Virus record (IMG/VR): IMGVR_UViG_3300000930_000093
Span: 1 to 36,477 of that record
From: a virus
Direction: 5' to 3' (one strand)
Length of the DNA stretch: 36,477 bases
In this document: positions 24,426 to 31,878 of the stretch, piece after piece
Layout of the letters: every line of letters begins with the position of its first letter
Position numbering within the stretch: position 1 is the stretch's first letter
Notes under the pieces: model-generated
What the model was told of the DNA's origin: nothing
The model's database searches: none
Seen by the model: only the letters and a program-made list of their open reading frames with translations
Made by a program: the position numbers and the translations under genes

Positions 24426-25463
24426 TTAAAATATATGTGTAAGTCTTGCGACTTGACCATGTTCTTTATGATGTAAAAAACCTTCTACTGCTTTAACTCC
24501 TCCAACACCATAGCCTTTTTTGTGATGCCATGAATCTGTGCCACTAGGCGACCTAAGAGACTCTACAGTTATACCGTGGTAATCTTTACTAGTTTTGTGA
24601 TGTACATGGTGAGTATAAACATATCTATGTTTTGTTTCAGCCCACCATTTAGAGAATTCATTAGCCATTATTAACGGCAGGTCCGATTGTTTTGCTCCAT
24701 CCCCATGAGTTGATCCAATTAGGTTTTTTCCATATTTAAATCCTTTCCTGTGAGCTATACTACAGTCAAAAGTTATGTTCTTAGATTTTCTAAACCAAGA
24801 CTGTATGGAGTCAGATAACATAAATCCTGACATATAATCGTGATTACTTGGGTTATATACAAAGTGAACATCTGCAACTGACATCAATGTTTCTAAAATA
24901 TCGACATAAAGTTTTTTAGCTGTTATAAAGTTTTCATACCACATCCCATCTGTATCTTGAGGTGTGCCTGCTGTTGTTTTTCTAGACGGCATGTCAACAT
25001 GTAGTATATCGTTACCCCCTATAAATAATATTTTATCTTTGTGAAATCCGTCAGATTTTTTTAAAATACCTTTAATTCCTTCCTTTACTCTTTTTACTGC
25101 TATCTGTGAGTTGTATTCTTCACCACTTTCAAATGAGGAAGCGAGTTTTCCTATATGAATATCTGCTGGGTCAATAACCAATAAGTACGAGTCATTTCTT
25201 TTTGTTCTTTCTATTTTAGGATAAGATGGAGAATGATTATTCATTTCCTTAATAACCCTGTCTCTCACTTCTTCTGGAGTTATCCCTACATTTTTTGCAT
25301 GAACTGAGAAGTGTTTTCCTTTGTGCCAGTAATGATCAACTTGATCCATAGGAATTCCTACTTTCTCACATTCATCTTTTAAAGCTCTGTGGTCTTGAAT
25401 TAGTTTATATTCTTGTGAATTTATTCTAGGCCTGTATTGTTTTGAATCTGAATTAGATTTCAT
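24426..25463 (-). CDS. Metallophosphoesterase (calcineurin-like)
   Basis: The product is 345 residues. The metal-binding motifs appear in order: DIH (101-103), GGND (149-152), SNHD (206-209, in place of GNHD), STHGD (251-255) and THHVHH (284-289). This is the two-metal phosphoesterase site that hydrolyses phosphate mono- or diesters, including DNA in the SbcD/Mre11 branch. The N-terminal ~85 residues, with DHYWHKGKHFSV, are an extra region seen in phage members. No SbcC-like ATPase partner is visible. The substrate is therefore open: DNA ends, nucleotides or signalling molecules. It starts inside the end of the upstream 62-residue gene. Confidence 0.85.
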   Translation of the reverse strand: MKSNSDSKQYRPRINSQEYKLIQDHRALKDECEKVGIPMDQVDHYWHKGKHFSVHAKNVGITPEEVRDRVIKEMNNHSPSYPKIERTKRNDSYLLVIDPADIHIGKLASSFESGEEYNSQIAVKRVKEGIKGILKKSDGFHKDKILFIGGNDILHVDMPSRKTTAGTPQDTDGMWYENFITAKKLYVDILETLMSVADVHFVYNPSNHDYMSGFMLSDSIQSWFRKSKNITFDCSIAHRKGFKYGKNLIGSTHGDGAKQSDLPLIMANEFSKWWAETKHRYVYTHHVHHKTSKDYHGITVESLRSPSGTDSWHHKKGYGVGGVKAVEGFLHHKEHGQVARLTHIF

Positions 25464-25641
25464 TTTCCGAAAGTTTTTGAAGTTCCCTAAATATTGAATT
25501 TATTTCTTTTATTTTTAAATTCAACACAGTGTAATCTTCATCCATCAAGCTCTCATAAATATCGTCAGTAATATTATTAATGTTTTTCATAGTAACATTA
25601 ATAAAGTTTATAGTAACTTTGTTGGTGTAATTTGCAGACAT
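25453..25641 (-). CDS. Hypothetical small protein, 62 residues
   Basis: The product begins MSANYTNKVTINFINVTMKN and is acidic and helical in its second half. It overlaps the metallophosphoesterase start by 11 bases, suggesting translational coupling. No domain recognised. The upstream 29-base gap is A/T-rich on this strand and resembles the usual leader. Confidence 0.5.
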   Translation of the reverse strand: MSANYTNKVTINFINVTMKNINNITDDIYESLMDEDYTVLNLKIKEINSIFRELQKLSENEI

Positions 25642-25670
25642 TTTTTCGCATTAAATTTACGAAAAATTAT

Positions 25671-25937
25671 TTAAAGTTTTTTTATCTGATTTTTCAATTC
25701 CCAAATCTTTCTTTCTTGCTTTATAAACAAACCCATAGATGATTTAATTATTTCTCCTTTTAAGACAAAATGTTCACTCAATGCTAGTTTTAATATGTTG
25801 GCGCACACATTATATTTATCATACATTAACCTAAGCTCTTCCATTTCTTCTCCATCTAATTTATTTTTTTCAGCAATAACTTTTACTTCGTCTATTTCTT
25901 TAAGTCTTTCTTCTAGTAGTTCGATAGGGTTTGTCAT
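25671..25937 (-). CDS. Hypothetical helical protein, 88 residues
   Basis: The product begins MTNPIELLEERLKEIDEVKV and is strongly charged with heptad-like spacing of Leu/Ile, so it is probably a two- or three-helix coiled-coil protein. It ends KIWELKNQIKKL. No known family recognised. It lies three bases after the next upstream gene (25941) in the replication operon. Confidence 0.5.
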   Translation of the reverse strand: MTNPIELLEERLKEIDEVKVIAEKNKLDGEEMEELRLMYDKYNVCANILKLALSEHFVLKGEIIKSSMGLFIKQERKIWELKNQIKKL

Positions 25938-25940
25938 AGA

Positions 25941-26252
25941 TTATTTAATATATTTAAATCCTTCATTAATTACATCTAGATATTCATTAAGAGATATAGT
26001 ATAAACATCAACCAACATAGCTAAGGAGTTTGGATTTCTAAAATACTCAATCGTAAAAAATGTAGGCTTGTCTTCATCGTCATGAACAACACCAGATATT
26101 GTATTTATTATACCATCTGTATTCTCAATTTCTAGCGTATCTATTTGCGAAGCTATCTTGTTTCTTATTATTTTATTAAAACTATACATTTGTTTTAAAA
26201 AGAATTCATCTATTTCGAATTCATCCTCTATATACTTCTGTTTTGCACCCAT
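25941..26252 (-). CDS. Hypothetical protein, 103 residues
   Basis: The product begins MGAKQKYIEDEFEIDEFFLK. The middle (SGVVHDDEDKPTFFTIEYF) appears to be beta strands flanked by acidic helices. Its start overlaps the end of the VRR-NUC nuclease gene by 32 bases, so the two are probably translated together. No family recognised; a nuclease partner or modulator is only a guess from the overlap. Confidence 0.5.
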   Translation of the reverse strand: MGAKQKYIEDEFEIDEFFLKQMYSFNKIIRNKIASQIDTLEIENTDGIINTISGVVHDDEDKPTFFTIEYFRNPNSLAMLVDVYTISLNEYLDVINEGFKYIK

Positions 26253-26460
26253 GTTTTTTTAATTCTTTTAATCTATATTCTTGTAGTTTAGACACTGCCC
26301 CCTTTGACGTTTTTACTTCTGAAAATAATACCTCACAATTAGGAGGGATAGCTATTATATCAGGTATACCATTCTTATTAGTTTTAATAAGCTTGATTAC
26401 ATAATACCCATCAGCCTCCAATTGATTAATTCTTTTTTTTTGTATTTGTTGCTCTGTCAT
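26221..26460 (-). CDS. VRR-NUC domain nuclease
   Basis: The product is 79 residues, a minimal single-domain PD-(D/E)xK nuclease. The motifs are GIPD (31-34), SEVKTSKG (47-54, catalytic E48 and K50) and the following Gln (Q60 in SKLQ), exactly the VRR-NUC pattern. Stand-alone phage members act on branched DNA such as Holliday junctions and flaps. In this operon, beside primase-helicase, helicase and annealing functions, resolving replication or recombination intermediates before packaging is a reasonable role. Its ATG overlaps the stop of the 35-residue gene upstream (TAATG). Confidence 0.85.
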   Translation of the reverse strand: MTEQQIQKKRINQLEADGYYVIKLIKTNKNGIPDIIAIPPNCEVLFSEVKTSKGAVSKLQEYRLKELKKHGCKTEVYRG

Positions 26461-26567
26461 TAAAATGGATCATTATTCCAGTCCTCAGGAAATAATTTCT
26501 TAGCTATTGCTTTTCCTACTATCATTACTATTGCGGCTACTCCTAGCCAACCGATTGCTTCTATCAT
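26460..26567 (-). CDS. Small single-pass membrane protein, 35 residues
   Basis: The product begins MIEAIGWLGVAAIVMIVGKA and ends KKLFPEDWNNDPF. Residues ~4-21 form one hydrophobic segment, followed by Lys residues and an acidic tail. The stop overlaps the nuclease ATG (TAATG), and the ATG lies four bases after the upstream gene's stop, so the operon geometry is tight and supports translation. The role is unknown. A small holin-like or membrane-anchoring function is possible, and the terminal DPF loosely echoes the LPF tails of the SSB-like protein and primase. Confidence 0.6.
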   Translation of the reverse strand: MIEAIGWLGVAAIVMIVGKAIAKKLFPEDWNNDPF

Positions 26568-26571
26568 AATA

Positions 26572-26736
26572 TTAAGGTTGTAATTCGTTATCTAATTTTT
26601 CAAGTATATGTCGTACATTTTCCTTGTCTACGTCAACATCTATTAAAATCTTATCATCATCAATCCAAAGTTTTAGATTGTAATGTTCATCATTTATGAT
26701 GTTGCATTTTACTTTTAATTTCACAATTCTACTCAT
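26572..26736 (-). CDS. Hypothetical small protein, 54 residues
   Basis: The product begins MSRIVKLKVKCNIINDEHYN and ends HILEKLDNELQP. A basic beta-hairpin-like N-terminus is followed by WIDDDKILIDVDVDKEN and an acidic helix. It lies five bases after the stop of the SF2 helicase gene and is followed four bases later by the 35-residue gene. No family recognised. Confidence 0.55.
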   Translation of the reverse strand: MSRIVKLKVKCNIINDEHYNLKLWIDDDKILIDVDVDKENVRHILEKLDNELQP

Positions 26737-26741
26737 GTTAT

Positions 26742-27977
26742 TTAATTTAAAGTTAATAAATCTCTTTTAAAATGTTTTAAGGTGTAATCTTTCTTTTTGC
26801 TTACAGCTTTGTATATTTTATCCTCAATACCTTTTGATGTGAATATCCAAAAGATTTCATTCTCTGGCCTATCTTTAGTAGTCATACGATCACGACTCTG
26901 CCAATAACTAGTAGCACTGAAATCTATATTGTAATATACTAAATATTTAGCTTCTCTTAAACTTATACCTTCTCTCCCACTAACAATCTGCAATGCAATA
27001 GATTTATCTGTGGTATTGAATGTTTCTAAGTCAGTACATACTTGCTCTCCATACACTTTTTTAATTGCATTAAGCTCTTCTTTAAACTTGTAAAAAATAC
27101 CTATTTTATTTAAACAAAAGTTATCATATATGTATTGAGCTTTAAATGTGTCAAGAACCATAGAGTTGCCGCTTTCAAACTTTACTGTACCACTATACAT
27201 TTGATGTAGCTTCTGCATCAATTTAACACTTGTATCTGCCAATATAACATCTTCCTTACCTTCAACAACTAAATACTTTGTTAGTTTATTACAGAGGCTG
27301 TAAATAGATTTAGGAGCATCTACTCTAAGTATTGTTTCTTTTATAGAAGACTCAAATCCTGCTTCTTTTTGAGTGTATGAAATCATATACTTATTCATCT
27401 TCTCTAAGATGGACTGCTTACCTACTGAGTAATCATTAACCATAAATGAACCAATACGTCTTGTTTTTGGAACTACATAATCTTTAGAGAATTTGTAAAA
27501 ATTTATATACTTTCTAAAAGGATTGTTTTTAATACCGTATACTTGATGATACATTTGGCTAAATGACTCTGGAGTCGGTGTTCCTGATAGTAAAATTATA
27601 TATGGATTGTTTTTAACTATAAACTCTTTAACTAGCTTGGCTCTTTTGCTTGGCTTAGGAAAAGCACCCATACTATGGGCTTCATCACAAACAATTGCAT
27701 CCCAACCCTTTACATCAATCTTATGAAGAGATTCGTAGTTTATAACAAATATTTTATAACTTGGATTTAACAGCTTGTAGTCTGACTCAATACTTCCTAT
27801 AGCTTTCTTCTTTGTGATAAACAATACATTGTTCACTCTCATCATTTGATTTAAAATGCCTAATGAAGTAAGTGTCTTTCCTGTTCGTACCTCCATAGAT
27901 AAGTATACGAAGTTGTAATTAGATAAACATTTGACTCCATCAGTTATAATTCTTTTTTGGTAGTCTCTAAATTCCAT
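26742..27977 (-). CDS. SF2 helicase (SNF2-like/DEAH)
   Basis: The product is 411 residues and has the full superfamily 2 motif set: Walker A EVRTGKT (29-35), DEAH (98-101), SGTPTPES (131-138), IVSGREGISL (331-340) and the arginine-finger motif QSRDR (360-364). The short length and RTGKT form are typical of phage SNF2-like helicases. The protein would remodel or unwind DNA structures such as forks and recombination intermediates, driven by ATP. It lies downstream of the primase-helicase gene, linked by a 90-residue protein whose ends overlap both genes. No nuclease domain is fused. Confidence 0.85.
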   Translation of the reverse strand: MEFRDYQKRIITDGVKCLSNYNFVYLSMEVRTGKTLTSLGILNQMMRVNNVLFITKKKAIGSIESDYKLLNPSYKIFVINYESLHKIDVKGWDAIVCDEAHSMGAFPKPSKRAKLVKEFIVKNNPYIILLSGTPTPESFSQMYHQVYGIKNNPFRKYINFYKFSKDYVVPKTRRIGSFMVNDYSVGKQSILEKMNKYMISYTQKEAGFESSIKETILRVDAPKSIYSLCNKLTKYLVVEGKEDVILADTSVKLMQKLHQMYSGTVKFESGNSMVLDTFKAQYIYDNFCLNKIGIFYKFKEELNAIKKVYGEQVCTDLETFNTTDKSIALQIVSGREGISLREAKYLVYYNIDFSATSYWQSRDRMTTKDRPENEIFWIFTSKGIEDKIYKAVSKKKDYTLKHFKRDLLTLN

Positions 27978-28239
27978 AAGTTTCTCTTAAATATTTATAC
28001 ACACTAGGCAATTCTTTCATTGCTAGTTTTTGATTTTTATACAGTTTACTTCCTAAAGTCTCTGAACTATAGATAGTTGTCTTTTTAACTTTACAATAAA
28101 AGCTATCTTTTCCTCTTGTAGTTATACCTCCTTTTCTAATAGCTATTTTAAAATTACCACTACGATTTATAGGTTTAATATACACTTGGAAATCATTTTC
28201 AATACACCATTTGAAATTAGAACGGCAATCCTCTGTCAT
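27967..28239 (-). CDS. Hypothetical basic protein, 90 residues
   Basis: The product begins MTEDCRSNFKWCIENDFQVY and is basic with several strands (FKIAIRKGG, FYCKVKKTTIY) and a helical C-terminus. It overlaps the primase-helicase by 23 bases and the SF2 helicase by 11 bases. That places it as a co-translated accessory of replication. No family recognised. Confidence 0.55.
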   Translation of the reverse strand: MTEDCRSNFKWCIENDFQVYIKPINRSGNFKIAIRKGGITTRGKDSFYCKVKKTTIYSSETLGSKLYKNQKLAMKELPSVYKYLRETYGI

Positions 28240-30643
28240 CGTCTTTTTCTATTTTAACATCTTTCTTTGTTTTAAATACAATGAATTTTCCATTCATATC
28301 TCTGTCAGTATCTTTAGGTCTTACTCCTGTAATATATTGTCCATACTCAATTAACCATCTATTAAATTGAATGTTAGAGATAGTTGTTTTTCTATTTGGA
28401 CCATAATCCGTATACTCAGATATAAAATCATAATACAGATCGTTGGTGTATATCTTCTCATTAAGTCTAAGCATTGAGTTCTTTCTATCACCAATAATTC
28501 CACACCATTGAGCAAAGTCATAATTGGTGTTGATTGCTAGTTTATTAATATCAACATTCTTAAAGTTACCTTTAATCAAACCATTCTTTAAATAGAACAT
28601 TAAATTTTCAATCATATAATTATCAAACGCACACCACTCATCTTCATTCCATTCACCAAACATCAACTTACCAAATTCAACTAATGGAGTAAATTCTTTT
28701 GTATAAAAGTTCGTAAAAAATATTTCCCATTTTCTTCTCTCAAATGAATTACCCTTACCTTTTATAGGATAGTTTGTTGTGATAGCAACCTTAGGTGATT
28801 TTACAAATGGTATCTTAATAGCATCTTTATTTTTCTTCTCAAGAGTAAGACCTTCAGTAACTACACTAAACAATCTTTCAAAATCAAAATGCTTTTTAAC
28901 ATCGTCAAAACACAGGACTTGAGTATCTGCAGATACAAGTTGATATGCAAAGCTCTTCTCAAAATTAAATGATTTACCATCTATTGTTACTAGCTTCTTC
29001 ATATGAGATAAGGCTGTCATAAACAAACCTTTACCAGTCCCTCCTTCAGGATCCTGTGATAAGTTTTCATCTCCAAGTATAATTGCAGGACAATACGATA
29101 AGTTTTTATAAGCATGCAATACAAATCCAATTGTGCTTCTCATACACTTTATGGTCTGTTTGTCTTCGCTAGAAACATTAGATATAAAAGTCTTGTAATC
29201 GCATTCAAAAGATTCACATATATGAAAGTCTCTGTCTATAACCTGGTCTTTCCAAACATAACCACCTAAATCCTCGTAAGATATTGTAGTCTTTTTTGTC
29301 TTAGTAATTTTTACTGCACAGTTATTATAATATAAATATGCTGTATTCTTATCGTCTTCAATAAAGTAAACATCTACTGTACCTAACAAAGAAAGAAAAT
29401 CCTCCCTAAAGAATCTTGTTTTATCTGCAAAATAATTATAGATAGAAAGGTCATCAATACTTTCAAGATATCCTAAAACATAATCTTTTATTTCCTCCTC
29501 ATTTGTATGGTCTATCAAGTTGCTTGTTACTCTTACAAATATAAAATGCTTACTTCCTTCAGGCATAAACTTATAGAAGCCATTATCCTCTAGGAAAGCC
29601 CTAAATAAATAATGTATTATACTTATAACTCCTTTTTCATTCTTCACCCAAAATCTTTTATCTGATTCCTCCTCCTCTACTTTTGTGATAGTAGACTCGG
29701 CTATTGCGTCTTCAATACCAGATTCAACTAATTGAAGACGTATCTCCTTTTTTGATACTCCACGCTTTAGCTTTGCCCTAATCTGATTAACCTTATCTTC
29801 ATCCTCATAATACTTTGTTCCGTGATTTTGAATTTGAGAGTAAGCTGAGTTTATTGTTGTCTTTATTTCATTAAGACTAAAGTCTCTGCTTTCAAACTGA
29901 CCCATTATATACTCAGCAAAATGCTTATCTATTCCATAATCATTAAATGCGGCAGCTAGTATATAAACATTATTGTTTCGCTCTCCATCAATCATTCCAT
30001 ACTTCTTAACCCACCACTTCATTAAAATATCTACTATTTTATTTTTATTGGTGACTGGTATAGTAGGCTTTGACGAATACTTATCAACTACTTTGTACTC
30101 GATATCTTCTATCTTATTCCAAACGTGAGAATTAACATTAATGTATATCAATGGGTCGTATGACTCATAGCAAACTCTTGATATATTTTTACTTGTCTTA
30201 TCAAAGTATTTAGAATTAAAGTGTTTTTCTAATGATAAAAAATAGTTTTTGTGATTTTCTGAGTCTTTAGGTATCTTGATAAGAGCCTTCAGGCCATTAC
30301 CACTAGGGGATATAAATACAGAGTAGACGTGCCTGTCTTTAGACAGTCTTTCTTTTTCTGACATCATATCTTTTTTTGTTTTATATCCATCAAAGTCTAA
30401 GCATATAAAACCACTATGCTCTTTCAGACTGCTGTCTGATCTTTTATTAAATGTTCCTGAGAAACATATTGCAGGTAAGTTCTTTTTTAATTCCTGCCTT
30501 ACTGACTTATCTTTCTCAGACCTTATTTGTTTTATTAAACCCTTTGACTTTCCTTCTTTTATTCTAAGTAAAATAGATTCCATATCTCTATAGAAAGGAG
30601 TCGAAGTGTCTTTTATGTTTCTAAAAATTGTTACGTTACCCAT
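28217..30643 (-). CDS. Primase-helicase (BT4734/VirE_N-type front end plus SF3 helicase)
   Basis: The product is 808 residues. The N-terminal ~250 residues carry FSGTF, LDFDG (82-86) and SPSGNGLKALIKI (112-124), the BT4734/VirE_N-type region found before PrimPol/primase modules in Bacteroidota. The C-terminal half is an SF3/D5-type helicase: Walker A EGGTGKG (533-539), Walker B LCFDD (577-581), ITTN (621-624) and FERRKWE (~634-640). It would prime and unwind DNA at the origin. The protein ends DDDRGLPF, like an SSB C-terminal tip. The gene has its own 152-base upstream gap with two inverted repeats and a terminator, so it probably starts a separate transcript. Confidence 0.85.
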   Translation of the reverse strand: MGNVTIFRNIKDTSTPFYRDMESILLRIKEGKSKGLIKQIRSEKDKSVRQELKKNLPAICFSGTFNKRSDSSLKEHSGFICLDFDGYKTKKDMMSEKERLSKDRHVYSVFISPSGNGLKALIKIPKDSENHKNYFLSLEKHFNSKYFDKTSKNISRVCYESYDPLIYINVNSHVWNKIEDIEYKVVDKYSSKPTIPVTNKNKIVDILMKWWVKKYGMIDGERNNNVYILAAAFNDYGIDKHFAEYIMGQFESRDFSLNEIKTTINSAYSQIQNHGTKYYEDEDKVNQIRAKLKRGVSKKEIRLQLVESGIEDAIAESTITKVEEEESDKRFWVKNEKGVISIIHYLFRAFLEDNGFYKFMPEGSKHFIFVRVTSNLIDHTNEEEIKDYVLGYLESIDDLSIYNYFADKTRFFREDFLSLLGTVDVYFIEDDKNTAYLYYNNCAVKITKTKKTTISYEDLGGYVWKDQVIDRDFHICESFECDYKTFISNVSSEDKQTIKCMRSTIGFVLHAYKNLSYCPAIILGDENLSQDPEGGTGKGLFMTALSHMKKLVTIDGKSFNFEKSFAYQLVSADTQVLCFDDVKKHFDFERLFSVVTEGLTLEKKNKDAIKIPFVKSPKVAITTNYPIKGKGNSFERRKWEIFFTNFYTKEFTPLVEFGKLMFGEWNEDEWCAFDNYMIENLMFYLKNGLIKGNFKNVDINKLAINTNYDFAQWCGIIGDRKNSMLRLNEKIYTNDLYYDFISEYTDYGPNRKTTISNIQFNRWLIEYGQYITGVRPKDTDRDMNGKFIVFKTKKDVKIEKDDDRGLPF

Positions 30644-30659
30644 ATGATAAGATTGATAG

Positions 30660-30677
30660 CTATATACTACTATATAG
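30660..30677. promoter_or_regulatory. AT-rich inverted repeat before the primase gene
   Basis: CTATATA (30660-30666) and TATATAG (30671-30677) form perfect 7-base arms around CTAC, 16 bases upstream of the primase ATG. It could be an operator or an easily melted site. Which of these it is cannot be told from sequence. Confidence 0.45.
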
Positions 30678-30700
30678 TTTATTTATTATTTATTTTTTTA

Positions 30701-30720
30701 TTTCCTCGTATCTAAGGAAA
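30701..30720. promoter_or_regulatory. Second inverted repeat in the primase upstream gap
   Basis: TTTCCT (30701-30706) and AGGAAA (30715-30720) are perfect 6-base arms around an 8-base loop. No T tract follows on either strand, so it is not a terminator. It may be an operator or a 5' leader hairpin for the primase mRNA. Confidence 0.4.
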
Positions 30721-30740
30721 AAAGTTAACATTTATGTCAT

Positions 30741-30776
30741 AAAAAAAAGAAAAGAAAAGGGGTAGATAAATACCCC
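30741..30776 (-). terminator. Intrinsic terminator after the SSB-like gene
   Basis: On the minus strand GGGGTA-TTTATC-TACCCC (30776-30759) is followed by an interrupted T-rich tract (TTTTCTTTTCTTTTTTTT). It begins 20 bases after the SSB-like stop and separates recombination genes from the primase unit. Confidence 0.75.
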
Positions 30777-30795
30777 TGATCCTTTTCAATCGATA

Positions 30796-31086
30796 TTAAA
30801 ATGGCAAGTCTTCTGGATATCCAGGCTCTTCCTTTACATTATTTGCAGGTTCAGGAATATCATTTACGTCTTCCTTCTTCTTTGGAACAAATTGGTCAAG
30901 CTCAATGTATGTCTTTCCTGATTTAGCAGTTAAAACATTTAAGTTTACCCAACCATTCTTTTGATTGGATTTTAAAAATGAAATCGCTTCTTCAACTTTA
31001 ACGCTGATGTTACCGATTACAAAGTCTGGTGCGTTCTCTCTTCTCTTGAAAAGAAATCCGTCTGCAAAAATTTTGTCTTGTGACAT
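30796..31086 (-). CDS. SSB-like single-stranded DNA-binding protein
   Basis: The product is 96 residues. The first ~70 residues look like a compact beta domain (GWVNLNVLTAKSGKTYIELD). A Pro/Glu/Lys-rich linker then ends in EEPGYPEDLPF. The acidic tip with a C-terminal Pro-Phe is the hallmark of SSB tails, which bind partner proteins. I have seen small phage proteins of this shape, but the OB fold is not proven here. Its neighbours, a RecE-like nuclease and an annealing protein upstream, fit a strand-protection role. The gene is followed by a terminator and preceded by a 54-base leader with a 7 bp hairpin. Confidence 0.65.
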   Translation of the reverse strand: MSQDKIFADGFLFKRRENAPDFVIGNISVKVEEAISFLKSNQKNGWVNLNVLTAKSGKTYIELDQFVPKKKEDVNDIPEPANNVKEEPGYPEDLPF

Positions 31087-31104
31087 ATAAAATTGTGTTT
31101 ATTT

Positions 31105-31128
31105 GGTAGCTTAGTTGGAGAAGCTACT
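31105..31128. promoter_or_regulatory. Hairpin in the leader of the SSB-like gene
   Basis: GTAGCTT (31106-31112) and AAGCTAC (31121-31127) pair perfectly around an 8-base loop, with a possible extra wobble pair outside. It lies between the RecE-like stop and the SSB-like start. No T tract follows on the minus strand (CAAATAAACA), so it is more likely an mRNA processing or translation element than a terminator. Confidence 0.5.
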
Positions 31129-31140
31129 CTGACTCCTTAA

Positions 31141-31878
31141 TTAAAATTGTTCGTACTCAATAAATTGTGTAAGGTCTTTTTCTGAATCTTCAGCAAAGTA
31201 TTTATTAAACATCTCTACGGCTCTTATTACCTTATCTCTACCTCTAAGTAATGTTTCTTCACTCGGCTTTGCTATCTTCAGCATAAGAGTCTTCTTGTCT
31301 ACTATATAGAACTCAACAGGTTTACCAAACAGTTGTTGGTATATGTATGCTTGACTGTCGTAGTTGTAATCATTAGCACTCCATTTAAATTTATTAATAT
31401 CTCCTGATGTCTTAATATCAATAACCTTATCTTTAGTTACGATATCAGCCTTTCCTTTCCAAGTAATTCCAAACAACTCAGTAACTCCTGGTTGCTCGTA
31501 GATATTTCCTTCTTCGTATATATCTGTATACATTGTGAAGTTAGACTTCATTGAATCTACCCAAGTATTAATAGTGTCTACTTCTTTAGAAAGTAGCACA
31601 TCATATGGATCTAAGTTGTTATCAGATATGTATTCCTTAAAAGCCTTAGTAGACCTAGTAGAAGCATCCACTATAGAGTAAGTATTTAACTTATCAGGCT
31701 CAAGCATTGCTGTATGAAAGTAGCCTCCCATTATTAAAGGAAGTCCTTTATCGTTCTGTCTAAATTTTCTAGGATTCTTTAGTAGATTATAGATGTCTGA
31801 GTTAGATAAATATTGTTTACCAAAGTCTCCGTAGTATTTAGAATCATCCCTTAATTGTTCTATTATATTACTTGACAT
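31141..31878 (-). CDS. RecE-like PD-(D/E)xK exonuclease
   Basis: The product is 245 residues. The motifs match the phage RecE/PDDEXK exonuclease family: GGYFHTAMLEPD (His55), GKADIV (Asp145), VIDIKTSGD (Asp154, Lys156) and DSQAYIYQ (Gln176). Such enzymes degrade one strand of double-stranded DNA ends, leaving single strands for an annealing protein. The gene overlaps the Sak3-like annealing protein gene by 11 bases, the classic two-component phage recombinase arrangement, and the SSB-like gene follows. The length is normal for the catalytic domain alone. Confidence 0.85.
   Translation of the reverse strand: MSSNIIEQLRDDSKYYGDFGKQYLSNSDIYNLLKNPRKFRQNDKGLPLIMGGYFHTAMLEPDKLNTYSIVDASTRSTKAFKEYISDNNLDPYDVLLSKEVDTINTWVDSMKSNFTMYTDIYEEGNIYEQPGVTELFGITWKGKADIVTKDKVIDIKTSGDINKFKWSANDYNYDSQAYIYQQLFGKPVEFYIVDKKTLMLKIAKPSEETLLRGRDKVIRAVEMFNKYFAEDSEKDLTQFIEYEQF

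Noticed and set aside
31102-31160. Possible tRNA beginning with a D-arm-like hairpin
   Set aside because: No acceptor stem pairing or anticodon stem could be formed, and the 3' part would overlap the RecE-like gene.
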